Shown: positions 1-7,168 of the stretch, piece after piece
How positions within the stretch are numbered: the first letter of the stretch is position 1
Layout of the letters: every line of letters begins with the position of its first letter
NCBI GenBank assembly: GCA_009908735.1
Contig: JAAAOR010000123.1
Span: 1 to 10,239, forward strand
Origin: Spirochaetota bacterium
GTDB taxonomy: Bacteria; Spirochaetota; Spirochaetia; DSM-27196; PWMO01
Length of the DNA: 10,239 bases
Reading direction: 5' to 3'
The notes under the pieces: model-generated
Databases searched by the model: none
What the model saw: the letters and a program-made list of their open reading frames with translations, nothing else
What the model was told of the DNA's origin: nothing
Made by a program: the position numbers and the translations under genes

Positions 1-810
1 GTGGAGCTCATGAACGAACAGGCCGCGGCGATGGAGCAGTCGAGCTCGGCAGTGGAAGAGATGACGGCGTCGCTTCAGAGCATCGCTCAGTCATCGGATG
101 AGAAACTCGCGCTCGTAGAGGAACTCTACCGGAAGGCCGACGAGGGTCGAGCAAACATGGAAGAGGCGATCGAGCGGATGAACGAGCTCAACTCCGGCAC
201 GAGCACGATGCTCGAGACGATCGAGATAATCAACAGCATCGCCGACCAGACAAACATGCTCAGCATGAACGCAGCCATTGAGGCGGCACACGCCGGTGAG
301 CACGGCAAGGGCTTTGCCGTCGTTGCCGCGGAGATTCATCGACTCGCCGAGAACTCGCAGGAGAATGCCTCGGGGATTGCCGATGATTTGAAGTCGGCCG
401 TCGAGCGAATCAAAACCTCCACACAGACCCTACAGGAGACGAACGACATCTTTCAGGCCACCTCAAAGAGCGCGTCGAACGTTCGAGACGGCATGCAGGA
501 GATGCGAAACGCCGTTACTGAGATATCCTCCGGTACGAATGAGCTGACCTCTTCAATCACCAATGTGACGCAACTCACCAATCGGATTCGGGAGTCCGGC
601 TCCGAGATGTCGCAGCGCATCGAGCAGCTACGGCGCACGGTAGACGGCTTGTCGAACGTCTCAAACACAGTGCGGGAGGGCACGCGCGAGATCTCCGCGG
701 CTATGGAGACCCTGTCTCCAACGATGCAAGCGCTTGCCGAGCGCGGAGCCGAGGCGGTGGCTAACCTCCAGAAGCTCGAGCAGACGATCGGCCGCTTCAG
801 CCGGCATTGA
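1..810 (+). CDS. Methyl-accepting chemotaxis protein, C-terminal signalling domain (5' truncated)
   Basis: This is the cytoplasmic signalling half of a chemoreceptor, which would form trimers of dimers with CheA and CheW at the membrane and control flagellar rotation. The visible 269 residues are almost all heptad-patterned helix. The conserved hairpin tip lies at about residues 76-118 and reads [18 protein letters not shown] (83-100) followed by [11 protein letters not shown] (102-112). The descending helix continues to the stop. Glu/Gln pairs such as EE at 19-20 and 54-55 are candidate methylation sites, but these are not certain. The C-terminus ends in a basic FSRH with no NWETF-type CheR/CheB tether. 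The frame is open from base 1, so the GTG at position 1 is probably internal; the sensor domain, membrane segments and HAMP region would lie upstream of the window. The Met-for-Leu changes at the tip and the 'AAHAGE' form resemble spirochaetal receptors (inference). The 3' end overlaps the convergent kinase gene by 14 bp. Confidence 0.95.
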   Translation: MELMNEQAAAMEQSSSAVEEMTASLQSIAQSSDEKLALVEELYRKADEGRANMEEAIERMNELNSGTSTMLETIEIINSIADQTNMLSMNAAIEAAHAGEHGKGFAVVAAEIHRLAENSQENASGIADDLKSAVERIKTSTQTLQETNDIFQATSKSASNVRDGMQEMRNAVTEISSGTNELTSSITNVTQLTNRIRESGSEMSQRIEQLRRTVDGLSNVSNTVREGTREISAAMETLSPTMQALAERGAEAVANLQKLEQTIGRFSRH

Positions 811-2665
811 CGCCCGGCCTGCGGTCTAGCGGGAGGGATATGGTAACGGTTGTACCGCGGTCGGACCCCTCGGTGCTCGAGGCTATGTCGATGCTGCCGC
901 CGTAGCGGTCCATGAGACGTTTGATGAGGGGCATTCCGAAGCCGGTGCCGCGCTCTCCGCGGGTGCCCTCGCGCGTGGTGGGCGCGAAGGGATCAAAGAT
1001 CGCGGTGAGGAGGTCCTCCGGTATCCCAATCCCGTGGTCCCGGATGAGAATACGGACCCGCGCGTCGACAGGCTCGGCGGAGACGCTCACGGTGCCACCC
1101 GGTTCGGAAAACTTGGCGGCGTTGCCGAGCAGGTTCACGAGCACGGAATTGACAAAGGTCCCATGATCCGCGAATCCAGTAGTGCCGAAGCCGACCCGGT
1201 TTTCCAGGTGGATTTCCTTGTCCCCGAAGCGCCGGCGGACAACCTGTGCCGAGGCTTCCACGGCGTCGTGGATATCGATTGGAACCATCTCGAGTCGCTT
1301 CTTCCCTGACTCCACGGCAAGCATTTGCCTCACCGAGTCGATCGTCTCGAGACCGTTCTCGGTGCTTCGGCGAATCTCTTCGATATACGCTGCCTCGTCG
1401 CCCGATCTATCTATAAACTGCAGCATCTGCCGAATTGCTGAGAACGGATTACGCAGGTCGTGACTGAGAATACGGATCAGGTCCTCGCGCTCGCTGCTGG
1501 TCCTTGCAAGCTCCCTGTTTGTTTCCTCAAGTCGCTCTCGCTCCTCTTCGAGATCACGGGTCCTCAGCCGAACACGTTCTTCGAGCTGTTCGTTCATGCG
1601 CCTCAGGTCTTCGAACCGTCGGGCCTCTTCCTCTCTGCGCACCGCCTCGAGACTATGTCGAAGCTCGGTGTTTCGCAGCTCTCTCTCGCTATCCTCGGTG
1701 AGCAGATTGGAGAGTGCCTGGTGTGCGCGTGCCTGCTCGTGATAGGCGGCCTCGAACTCGCCGGCGTCGGCGAGAAGCTGAGCGCGAAGCTGATGCGCAT
1801 CTTCCTCTACCCGGGAGTGGTTATTGGCGGCCGCGAGCTCGGCCGTTTCTTTGAGTATGGACAGAGCTTCCTCGCGCCGTCCCAGATCCACGCAGATGTG
1901 CCCGCGAATGAGCTCCATATCCGTACGGATGCGCGTGAACCGGCGCGGCGCGAGGGCGGCAGATTCCGCCAGACGCCGGGCTTCCTCGAGCCGCCCGAGC
2001 TGCCACAGCGCCCGCGCCATGTCTTTGCGGGCACTTGCGTACAGCGTTGCGACCTCATGCTCTGAGACGGAGTCCATTACCAGCCGAAAGTACTCGACGG
2101 CTGATTCGGCCCTCCCCTCGCTTACCTCGAGCTCTCCGAGGTGGTACTGGGTCCACGCAATACCGATGCGGTAGTCAATGCGCTCGAAGAGCCTGCGGCT
2201 GCCGGTGAAGAGCTCTCGCGCGCGATCGTGGTCTCGCTGAAGAGAATACAGGAGCCCCATATTGCGCAGGCAGTACGCCTCCACACGAGTATGTCCCGCC
2301 CGCCGCGCATACTCCATACCCGTGCTCGAGTGCTCGAAACTCTGCGCATACATTCCCACGAAGAAGTAGAGGTTGGCCAGGGTATCGTGTACCGTTGCCG
2401 CCACGTCAGGTTCATCGACGTCCGGCGCATCGAGCACCTCGAGTGCCTCTCGCATCTTCGCGAAACCGCCCTCCATATCGTCGAGCACGCTGAGGGCATA
2501 GCCGGCGGTACGAAGTGCCTCGGCTTTGCCGCGAGGGTAGGAGGCAGCCTCAGACCGCTCGCCGAGCTCCGCAGCTTCCGCGATCGAGCCCTCCGGGTCC
2601 TCCTGAGCGGCTTCCCAGATGCGGTGGTTTGCTTCATCTATGTGGCGCAGCGTGTTGTCGTCCAT
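797..2665 (-). CDS. Soluble TPR-repeat sensor histidine kinase
   Basis: A 622-residue cytoplasmic histidine kinase with no signal peptide or membrane segment. Residues about 15-320 are tetratricopeptide-like helical repeats (for example [19 protein letters not shown] near 94-112 and [18 protein letters not shown] near 217-234), expected to bind a protein or peptide partner. A charged coiled coil (about 325-395) leads into a HisKA domain with phospho-acceptor His402 in [10 protein letters not shown]. The HATPase domain has an N box [10 protein letters not shown] (N511, N515), a G1 box DHGIGIP (D543), an F box IFDPF, and a G2 box [10 protein letters not shown], so it should be active. The start at 2665 is chosen because GGAG sits 9 nt upstream. 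The open frame extends 63 codons further, but that stretch is basic, lacks domain character and runs through the divergent promoter region. It is divergent from the REC-EAL gene, which makes that protein the natural phosphotransfer partner (inference). Confidence 0.93.
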   Translation of the reverse strand: MDDNTLRHIDEANHRIWEAAQEDPEGSIAEAAELGERSEAASYPRGKAEALRTAGYALSVLDDMEGGFAKMREALEVLDAPDVDEPDVAATVHDTLANLYFFVGMYAQSFEHSSTGMEYARRAGHTRVEAYCLRNMGLLYSLQRDHDRARELFTGSRRLFERIDYRIGIAWTQYHLGELEVSEGRAESAVEYFRLVMDSVSEHEVATLYASARKDMARALWQLGRLEEARRLAESAALAPRRFTRIRTDMELIRGHICVDLGRREEALSILKETAELAAANNHSRVEEDAHQLRAQLLADAGEFEAAYHEQARAHQALSNLLTEDSERELRNTELRHSLEAVRREEEARRFEDLRRMNEQLEERVRLRTRDLEEERERLEETNRELARTSSEREDLIRILSHDLRNPFSAIRQMLQFIDRSGDEAAYIEEIRRSTENGLETIDSVRQMLAVESGKKRLEMVPIDIHDAVEASAQVVRRRFGDKEIHLENRVGFGTTGFADHGTFVNSVLVNLLGNAAKFSEPGGTVSVSAEPVDARVRILIRDHGIGIPEDLLTAIFDPFAPTTREGTRGERGTGFGMPLIKRLMDRYGGSIDIASSTEGSDRGTTVTISLPLDRRPGVNAG

Positions 2666-2674
2666 GCTGATATG

Positions 2675-2678
2675 CTCC
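2675..2678 (-). promoter_or_regulatory. Ribosome binding site of the TPR kinase
   Basis: Read on the minus strand, GGAG lies 9 nt before the ATG at 2665. This decides for the internal start over the upstream in-frame ATG at 2854, which has no comparable site and would make a 63-residue extension without domain character. Confidence 0.7.
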
Positions 2679-2705
2679 GTTGCCACGTAGTGAGGATCAT
2701 ATCGG

Positions 2706-2734
2706 ATAACAGAAGTCCTTGCACAGCCTATCAA
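2706..2734 (-). promoter_or_regulatory. Candidate sigma-70-like promoter for the TPR kinase
   Basis: On the minus strand, TTGATA (2729-2734, 5/6 to TTGACA) is followed after 17 bp by TGTTAT (2706-2711, 4/6 to TATAAT). The transcript would start near 2699 and carry a leader of about 34 nt containing the GGAG site. An alternative -10, TATGAT at 2696-2701, has a weaker -35 (GTGCAA) at 17 bp. The element is called from motif match only. Confidence 0.4.
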
Positions 2735-2747
2735 TGGAGTGGTGCAA
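2719..2747. promoter_or_regulatory. Inverted repeat TTGCAC-N17-GTGCAA in the divergent intergenic region
   Basis: The two half-sites TTGCAC (2719-2724) and GTGCAA (2742-2747) are exact reverse complements separated by 17 bp. They straddle the candidate -35 of the TPR kinase. The half-site centres are 23 bp apart, about two helical turns, which would suit a dimeric regulator shared by the kinase and the divergent EAL gene. A six-base half-site repeat can occur by chance, so this is only a candidate operator. Confidence 0.3.
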
Positions 2748-2774
2748 AGCTTCCAGGAGCTTGATGTAACTTTG

Positions 2775-2791
2775 CGAAGGCAATACCTTCG
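2775..2791 (+). other. Small perfect hairpin in the leader of the REC-EAL gene
   Basis: CGAAGG and CCTTCG (2775-2780 and 2786-2791) form a perfect 6-bp stem around the loop CAATA, ending 11 nt before the AGGAG ribosome binding site. It could be an operator palindrome or an RNA leader hairpin. A weak promoter match (TTGATG, 17 bp, TACCTT) overlaps it at 2761-2789. No U-tract follows, so it is not a terminator. Confidence 0.3.
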
Positions 2792-2802
2792 AACCCATGC
2801 AG

Positions 2803-2807
2803 AGGAG
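2803..2807 (+). promoter_or_regulatory. Ribosome binding site of the REC-EAL gene
   Basis: AGGAG lies 9 nt before the ATG at 2817. It decides the start in favour of 2817, because the alternative in-frame ATG at 2739 adds 26 residues before the first receiver strand and has no good ribosome binding site. Confidence 0.8.
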
Positions 2808-2816
2808 ATACTCCGG

Positions 2817-4466
2817 ATGAGCGATCGGTCCCTCGTTCTCGTGGCAGACGACAAAAGCGCGAATCGCCTCAGCGTACGAGTCGTACTCGAGGGCGGGCCC
2901 TACGAGGTGATCGAGGCGTCGAACGGGCGTGAGGCGGTCGACATTGCGTTGGAGCGGCTTCCCGAGCTCATCCTCATGGATCTCATGATGCCGGAGCTCG
3001 ACGGGCTCCAGGCTACGCGGGAGCTGAAAGATCACGACGAGACCGCCCGTATACCGGTTCTCATGCTCACCGCTCTCGACGAGACCGAGGATCGGGTGCG
3101 GGCCTTCGAGGCGGGAGCGACCGGATTTCTGAACAAGCCGTTCGACAGCGTGGAGCTCCTTGCTCACGTGCGTTCCTATGTGAATCTTTCACATATAAAC
3201 CGTAGGTACGTGCTCTCTACGGTGGACCATCACACCGGGCTGCCCAACCGCTCGGCATATCATGAGGCCGTTTCGGAGCTCGAAAGACCGTGGCTTATCC
3301 TGATCAACCTGGACAGCATCGAGAGCATCCGTCAGTTCTACGGCGAGCCCCGTGCGCGAGAGATGATGCTCGAATACGCGGAGTACCTGCAGCGAGTCAG
3401 CGCGGAGACTGACGGCGCACACGCCGGACGGTTGTTTCACCTCTCACCGGGCGTGCTCGGCATCCTTCTCGAGGATAGGAGCGCAAGGCTCGATCGGGAG
3501 AGCGCACTTTCCCTCGGAAGGGCGCTTCACGCCCAGCTTCGCGATTACGAGGTGCAGAAGGAGAACCTGCAGCGGGAAAGTGATTTTACCGTGGTCGTTT
3601 CCGCCGCGCAGTCCGCACCGCTCGAGCAGGCGGAGCTTGCGCTTTCGCAGGCACTGAGATCACGCCGGAACGTAGTATATGCCCCTGATCTCGCCGAAGA
3701 TGCCTACCGCGCGATCGAGAACAATCTCAAGTGGCTGGGACTCATCCGCCAGGCACTCGCACAGGGGCGTTTCGTTGCGTACTACCAGCCCGTTATCGAG
3801 ATGAAAACGGGAGAGATTCACAAGTACGAAGCCCTGCTGCGAATGCTCGACGACGACGGGCAGCCGATATCTCCTGGTGAATTTCTGCTCGTAGCGAAAA
3901 ACAGCAAGTTCTACGGCGAAATCACCCGGCTCATGTTCGATCTTGCCGTGCGGGAGTTTATGGACCGCCCCGAGGGTGTTGCCGTGAACCTTTCGGTGCT
4001 CGATGTTGAGAACTCCACCACCAGAGAACACATCCTCACGAGCCTGCGGGAGTACCCACAGCTCGCCCGGCGCATCACCCTCGAGATCGTCGAACAGGAG
4101 GGCCTGCAGCAGTACGAAAGGGTGAAGGAGTTTGTCAAAGAGTCAAAGAGTTTAGGCGCGCGGATCGCGCTCGACGATTTTGGAAGCGGGTACTCGAACT
4201 TCGCCCGTATTCTCGATCTCGACGTGGATTACGTGAAAATCGACGGAAGTATTATACGCCGAGTTTGCGATCAGGCGACTATGCTGCATCTGGTAGAAGG
4301 AATACAGTCCTTCGTGTCTCCCAATAACATCGAGCTTATCGCGGAGTTCGTGGAGAACGGGGAGATCCTGCGCAGACTCCTCGAGCTGGGAGTGCAGTAC
4401 GGGCAGGGCTACCATTTCGGACCTCCGAGTCCGCGGCCGGAGGATGTCCTCAAGGTTTCCGGCTGA
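2817..4466 (+). CDS. Response regulator with REC, degenerate GGDEF and EAL domains (likely cyclic di-GMP phosphodiesterase)
   Basis: A 549-residue soluble protein. The receiver (about 6-122) has acidic residues D11 and D12, phospho-acceptor D55 in LILMDLMMP, T85 and K107 in NKPF, so it should be phosphorylatable. Residues about 136-290 align with a GGDEF domain: DHHTGLPNR (137-145) is its usual opening. Where GG(D/E)EF should be there is HLSPGVLGILLED (208-220), so diguanylate cyclase activity is not expected. The EAL domain (about 304-545) keeps all metal and catalytic positions known for the family: E338 (YEALLR), N391 (VNLS), E423 (LEIVEQ), D453 and D454 (LDDFGSGYSN), K474 (VKID), E510 and Q530. 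It should therefore hydrolyse cyclic di-GMP to pGpG, gated by phosphorylation. The start is set by AGGAG 9 nt upstream. The divergent TPR kinase is the likely phosphodonor. Confidence 0.94.
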   Translation: MSDRSLVLVADDKSANRLSVRVVLEGGPYEVIEASNGREAVDIALERLPELILMDLMMPELDGLQATRELKDHDETARIPVLMLTALDETEDRVRAFEAGATGFLNKPFDSVELLAHVRSYVNLSHINRRYVLSTVDHHTGLPNRSAYHEAVSELERPWLILINLDSIESIRQFYGEPRAREMMLEYAEYLQRVSAETDGAHAGRLFHLSPGVLGILLEDRSARLDRESALSLGRALHAQLRDYEVQKENLQRESDFTVVVSAAQSAPLEQAELALSQALRSRRNVVYAPDLAEDAYRAIENNLKWLGLIRQALAQGRFVAYYQPVIEMKTGEIHKYEALLRMLDDDGQPISPGEFLLVAKNSKFYGEITRLMFDLAVREFMDRPEGVAVNLSVLDVENSTTREHILTSLREYPQLARRITLEIVEQEGLQQYERVKEFVKESKSLGARIALDDFGSGYSNFARILDLDVDYVKIDGSIIRRVCDQATMLHLVEGIQSFVSPNNIELIAEFVENGEILRRLLELGVQYGQGYHFGPPSPRPEDVLKVSG

Positions 4467-4491
4467 GCGGTTCAAAGACTACAGGGGCTGA

Positions 4492-4515
4492 CGCGCGGGG
4501 CATTCATCTCGCGCG
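4492..4515. other. GC-rich hairpin between convergent genes
   Basis: CGCGCG (4492-4497) and CGCGCG (4510-4515) can pair; in the plus-strand RNA the stem extends to 8 bp with one G-U pair around an 8-nt loop. It sits in the 63-bp gap between the stops of the REC-EAL gene and the convergent kinase, where a terminator would be expected. Neither strand has an adjacent U-tract, so intrinsic termination is doubtful. Self-complementary CG runs also arise easily in GC-rich DNA. Confidence 0.25.
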
Positions 4516-4529
4516 GCACGCGATCCGTT

Positions 4530-7085
4530 TCATTTCGGAAACCGAATGGTGAATACCGGGTGCGGCGCACGCTGCAGCTCTATGGTGCCGCCCAACTGCG
4601 CCGTCAGGGCCGAAACGAGCCGTAGGCCTAACGTTTGAGGATTGTTCAAATCTATCTCTCCCGGAAAAGGCTTCCCGGTATTGGAGAGGGTCAGCTCATA
4701 CCGGCTGTTCTTCCGTTCTTCTTCCATTTTCACGTAAAAGAGCGGCTCGTCTGCATCAGTGAAACCGTGCTTTATCGCGTTCGTGGCAATCTCATTAACA
4801 ATGAGCCCGAGGGACATAGCTGACTTCGTCGGTACAAGAATATCATCTATATCGTTTTCTATTCTCACTTGCTGTTCGGAAAAGGAGGAGAATACGGAGG
4901 AGAGAAGCTCACCGATATACTCCCTCACAGAAAGCTCCGTGACGCTCTCGGTCTGGTGGAGTTTTTCGTGAATCAGTCCGATAGCGTCGATCTGATGCTG
5001 TATGTCGGAAAGATCGGTCTCCGTATCCGAGGCCTTTAAATTGATGAGCGACGAAACCATGCCGAGATTGTTCTTTATCCTGTGATTGAGCTCTCGCATG
5101 AGGAAGTCTTTTTCCTGGAGTGCGTGTTGGAGCTCTTCTTCGGCTCGCCTGCGCGCGGTAATATCCTGCGTCACACCGAACCAGCGTGTGTCCCCCTTAT
5201 CAACCACAGTGGGATTCGATTCAATGCGCAGCCACCGCAGATCTCCGTCTCCGACGACAAAGCGTCCTTCCCAGAGAAACGGCTTATGGTCTCGGGCGGC
5301 TTCCAGATTGCGCGTGAAAAAAGCCTCCCGCTCATCGGGGTGTATTTGATCGTTCACCGCCGCGGCATCGGCCGTGACATCTTCGCGGCGCACCTTGTGG
5401 ATCGCGCACCACCGGTCGCTCACGTACTCGAAGTTCATGCTGCCATCAGTCCGTATCCAGACGATATAGACGCCCACCGGCACGTTTGCAATCAGCTCAT
5501 CAAAGCGCGATACGCTCTCTCGAAGCGCTTCCTCCGCCTGCTTGCGTTTGGTGACGTCGTGTACGATAGAGAAGAGCGCCCTTTTCCCGGATACTTCTAT
5601 CAACGTAGAGTGCACTTCAACATCTCTTAGTTCTCCATTGCTCAACCGATGAGAGAAAAAGAAATGGTTGCGCTTTGCATCAGCTGCTCGGGTTCGCTCG
5701 TACGCAACTTCTTCCGCGGGCATCGTGTTTATTTGCTGAATGGACATTCGACGGAGTTCATTTTCCGAAAACCCGTAAAACCGTGATGCAGCCGCGTTGG
5801 CATCGAGGATGCTCCCGGTATCGGGGTCAATCAGGAGCATGATCGCGTGATGCTTCTTGAACATGCGCCGGAAGATTTTTTCACTTTCCTGCAGCTCTCT
5901 CCGTAACTGCATCTCTTCAGTCACATCTTTGAAGATGCAGTGGGTCTGTTTTATCTTCCCCTCGGACGTGTACGCCATGCTTCCGTTGAAAGATGCATCT
6001 ATGTAGCCACCGTTCTTCTTTCTCATTCTGTATATGTTGCCCTTGGCGACACCGAGCTTTCTCAGTCGTTCGAAATTATCTTTGAAGTCGTCTACCGAAT
6101 CGGGGTGCAGGTAGTCGGCAAACGGTGTTCCGAGCACCTCCTCCCGCGTATATCCGCCAAGGGCGTTCAGCCAGGCATGATTTACTTCGAGAAGGCACCC
6201 CTCGCTATCCAAGGATTGATAGGGAAGCGGGGCGTTCTCATACAGCGCCTTGTATCTCTCTTCAAGCTGCTTGTAATCGGTAACATCTTCAAAGGCCACC
6301 AGGCACAAATCTTCATCCTCTCTGTGGAGGAGAGACGTAGAGACGAGAAACGTCAGTTCCCGTTCCTCTCCCCCCTGGAGGAAGGGAAGCGTAGCTTCCG
6401 TCCTGTGATACGCTTCTCCGTTTGCCAGCGTATTTCGTATAACTCCCTTCACAGCACATTTCTTGCAGAACGGGCCGAAACCGCAGCCCTTCGGGTCGTC
6501 CAAATGATGGATGCAGCGGAGAGCTTCGCCCCCTCTCTTTCCGATCATCTCTTCGGCCGGCGTACCGGTAAACTGCCCGGCAAACGCATTTGCCTTGCGT
6601 ACTCTCCGCTCGTTGTCTACCAGCAGCATCAGGACGGGCGTGTGTGTGTAGAGAGCCGTAAGCTCTTCTTCCGTCGCTCTGCGCACGCTGTTCTCCGTTC
6701 TGAGTCTCCTGTTGGCCTCGAATAGGGTATAGGCCATATGTATCGATTCGTTGAGCACGAACTCACCAGAGTTCTTGAGTACGTATCCGTATCCGGTAGT
6801 CTTCCTGACCCTGTCCACATACTCCTTCTCCGAGTGGCTCGTAAGGAATACGATTGGTATGTCATGGGACGTGCGGATCTCCTCGGCAGCCTCCGTGCCG
6901 TCCATGCCCCGGCCGAGATCAATGCCCATGAGAATGAGGGAAATGTCCGGATCCGAATCTACCGCCTCGATAGCCTTCTCGCCGCTATGGGCGGTGACCA
7001 CCTCATAGCCATGCTTTTCGAGCATTTTCGCTTCCGACAGGGCAATGAGTGCCTCGTCTTCGACGAGGAGAATTCTTTTTGACAT
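4530..7085 (-). CDS. REC-PAS4-HisKA_2 hybrid sensor kinase with degenerate receiver (paralog A)
   Basis: An 851-residue soluble kinase. Domains in order: receiver (about 4-122), four PAS domains (about 138-272, 275-395, 400-518 and 522-648), HisKA_2 (about 657-730) and HATPase (about 755-849). The HisKA_2 motif ELNHRIKNN carries phospho-acceptor H668; the N box is NEIATNAIKHGF (N764, N769). Two oddities stand out. The receiver has Gly54 (codon at 6924-6926, GGC) in LILMGIDLG where the paralog has Asp, so it should not accept phosphate, although T82 and K104 remain. The G1 box reads LSNTGKPFP, with Asn802 for the usual Asp. The first PAS carries C191, H193, H194, C201, C207 and C210, a possible metal or redox site. 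The start at 7085 is supported by the AGG-containing ribosome binding region also found before the paralog. It is probably transcribed alone from the promoter at 7119-7147. Confidence 0.94.
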   Translation of the reverse strand: MSKRILLVEDEALIALSEAKMLEKHGYEVVTAHSGEKAIEAVDSDPDISLILMGIDLGRGMDGTEAAEEIRTSHDIPIVFLTSHSEKEYVDRVRKTTGYGYVLKNSGEFVLNESIHMAYTLFEANRRLRTENSVRRATEEELTALYTHTPVLMLLVDNERRVRKANAFAGQFTGTPAEEMIGKRGGEALRCIHHLDDPKGCGFGPFCKKCAVKGVIRNTLANGEAYHRTEATLPFLQGGEERELTFLVSTSLLHREDEDLCLVAFEDVTDYKQLEERYKALYENAPLPYQSLDSEGCLLEVNHAWLNALGGYTREEVLGTPFADYLHPDSVDDFKDNFERLRKLGVAKGNIYRMRKKNGGYIDASFNGSMAYTSEGKIKQTHCIFKDVTEEMQLRRELQESEKIFRRMFKKHHAIMLLIDPDTGSILDANAAASRFYGFSENELRRMSIQQINTMPAEEVAYERTRAADAKRNHFFFSHRLSNGELRDVEVHSTLIEVSGKRALFSIVHDVTKRKQAEEALRESVSRFDELIANVPVGVYIVWIRTDGSMNFEYVSDRWCAIHKVRREDVTADAAAVNDQIHPDEREAFFTRNLEAARDHKPFLWEGRFVVGDGDLRWLRIESNPTVVDKGDTRWFGVTQDITARRRAEEELQHALQEKDFLMRELNHRIKNNLGMVSSLINLKASDTETDLSDIQHQIDAIGLIHEKLHQTESVTELSVREYIGELLSSVFSSFSEQQVRIENDIDDILVPTKSAMSLGLIVNEIATNAIKHGFTDADEPLFYVKMEEERKNSRYELTLSNTGKPFPGEIDLNNPQTLGLRLVSALTAQLGGTIELQRAPHPVFTIRFPK
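6882..7085 (-). repeat. Duplicated 5' end of the kinase genes, copy A
   Basis: These 204 bp, encoding the first 68 codons of the receiver, align without gaps to 9261-9464 in the same orientation. By hand count there are 29 mismatches (about 86% identity). Homology at the protein level continues through the receiver but weakens; the PAS arrays differ in number and sequence. One mismatch is the GGC versus GAC codon that changes residue 54. Confidence 0.85.
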
Positions 7086-7091
7086 AAAGCG

Positions 7092-7094
7092 CCT
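7092..7094 (-). promoter_or_regulatory. Weak ribosome binding core of kinase A
   Basis: The minus strand reads GTAGGCG (7090-7096) ahead of the ATG, with AGG 6 nt from the start codon. The same seven bases occur at the same distance before kinase B, which supports both starts despite the poor Shine-Dalgarno match. Confidence 0.5.
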
Positions 7095-7118
7095 ACTTAG
7101 AAGCGATTGGGTGAGTTG

Positions 7119-7147
7119 ATTTTACTGCCTGTATAGTTTGATTACAA
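7119..7147 (-). promoter_or_regulatory. Sigma-70-like promoter of kinase A
   Basis: On the minus strand, TTGTAA (7142-7147, 4/6 to consensus) is followed after exactly 17 bp by TAAAAT (7119-7124, 5/6). The start of transcription would fall near 7112, giving a leader of about 27 nt. The -10 element is also found before kinase B at the identical 34-bp distance from the ATG, which raises confidence. It lies in a locally AT-rich stretch just downstream, in transcription direction, of the candidate terminator for kinase B. Confidence 0.6.
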
Positions 7148-7168
7148 GAACTACGTACTTTAACTTCC

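Noticed and set aside
1..3. GTG at the first base as a true start of the chemoreceptor
   Set aside because: A complete receptor needs upstream sensor, HAMP and ascending-helix sequence; the frame is open at the edge, so the gene is cut by the window.
1460..2065. 201-codon open frame on the plus strand
   Set aside because: It lies entirely antisense to the TPR and kinase-linker coding region, has no ribosome binding site or recognisable domain, and such long antisense frames are common opposite GC-rich genes.
2739..2816. 26-codon N-terminal extension of the REC-EAL protein
   Set aside because: Receiver domains normally begin within a few residues of the first strand; AGGAG sits 9 nt before the ATG at 2817.
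2666..2854. 63-codon N-terminal extension of the TPR kinase
   Set aside because: The extension is basic and without domain character, crosses the divergent promoter region and the other gene's start, and lacks a ribosome binding site; GGAG is correctly placed before 2665.
5940..6725. 261-codon open frame on the plus strand inside kinase A
   Set aside because: It is antisense to PAS1-PAS3 of a clearly real gene, and its translation shows no coherent domain or start signals.
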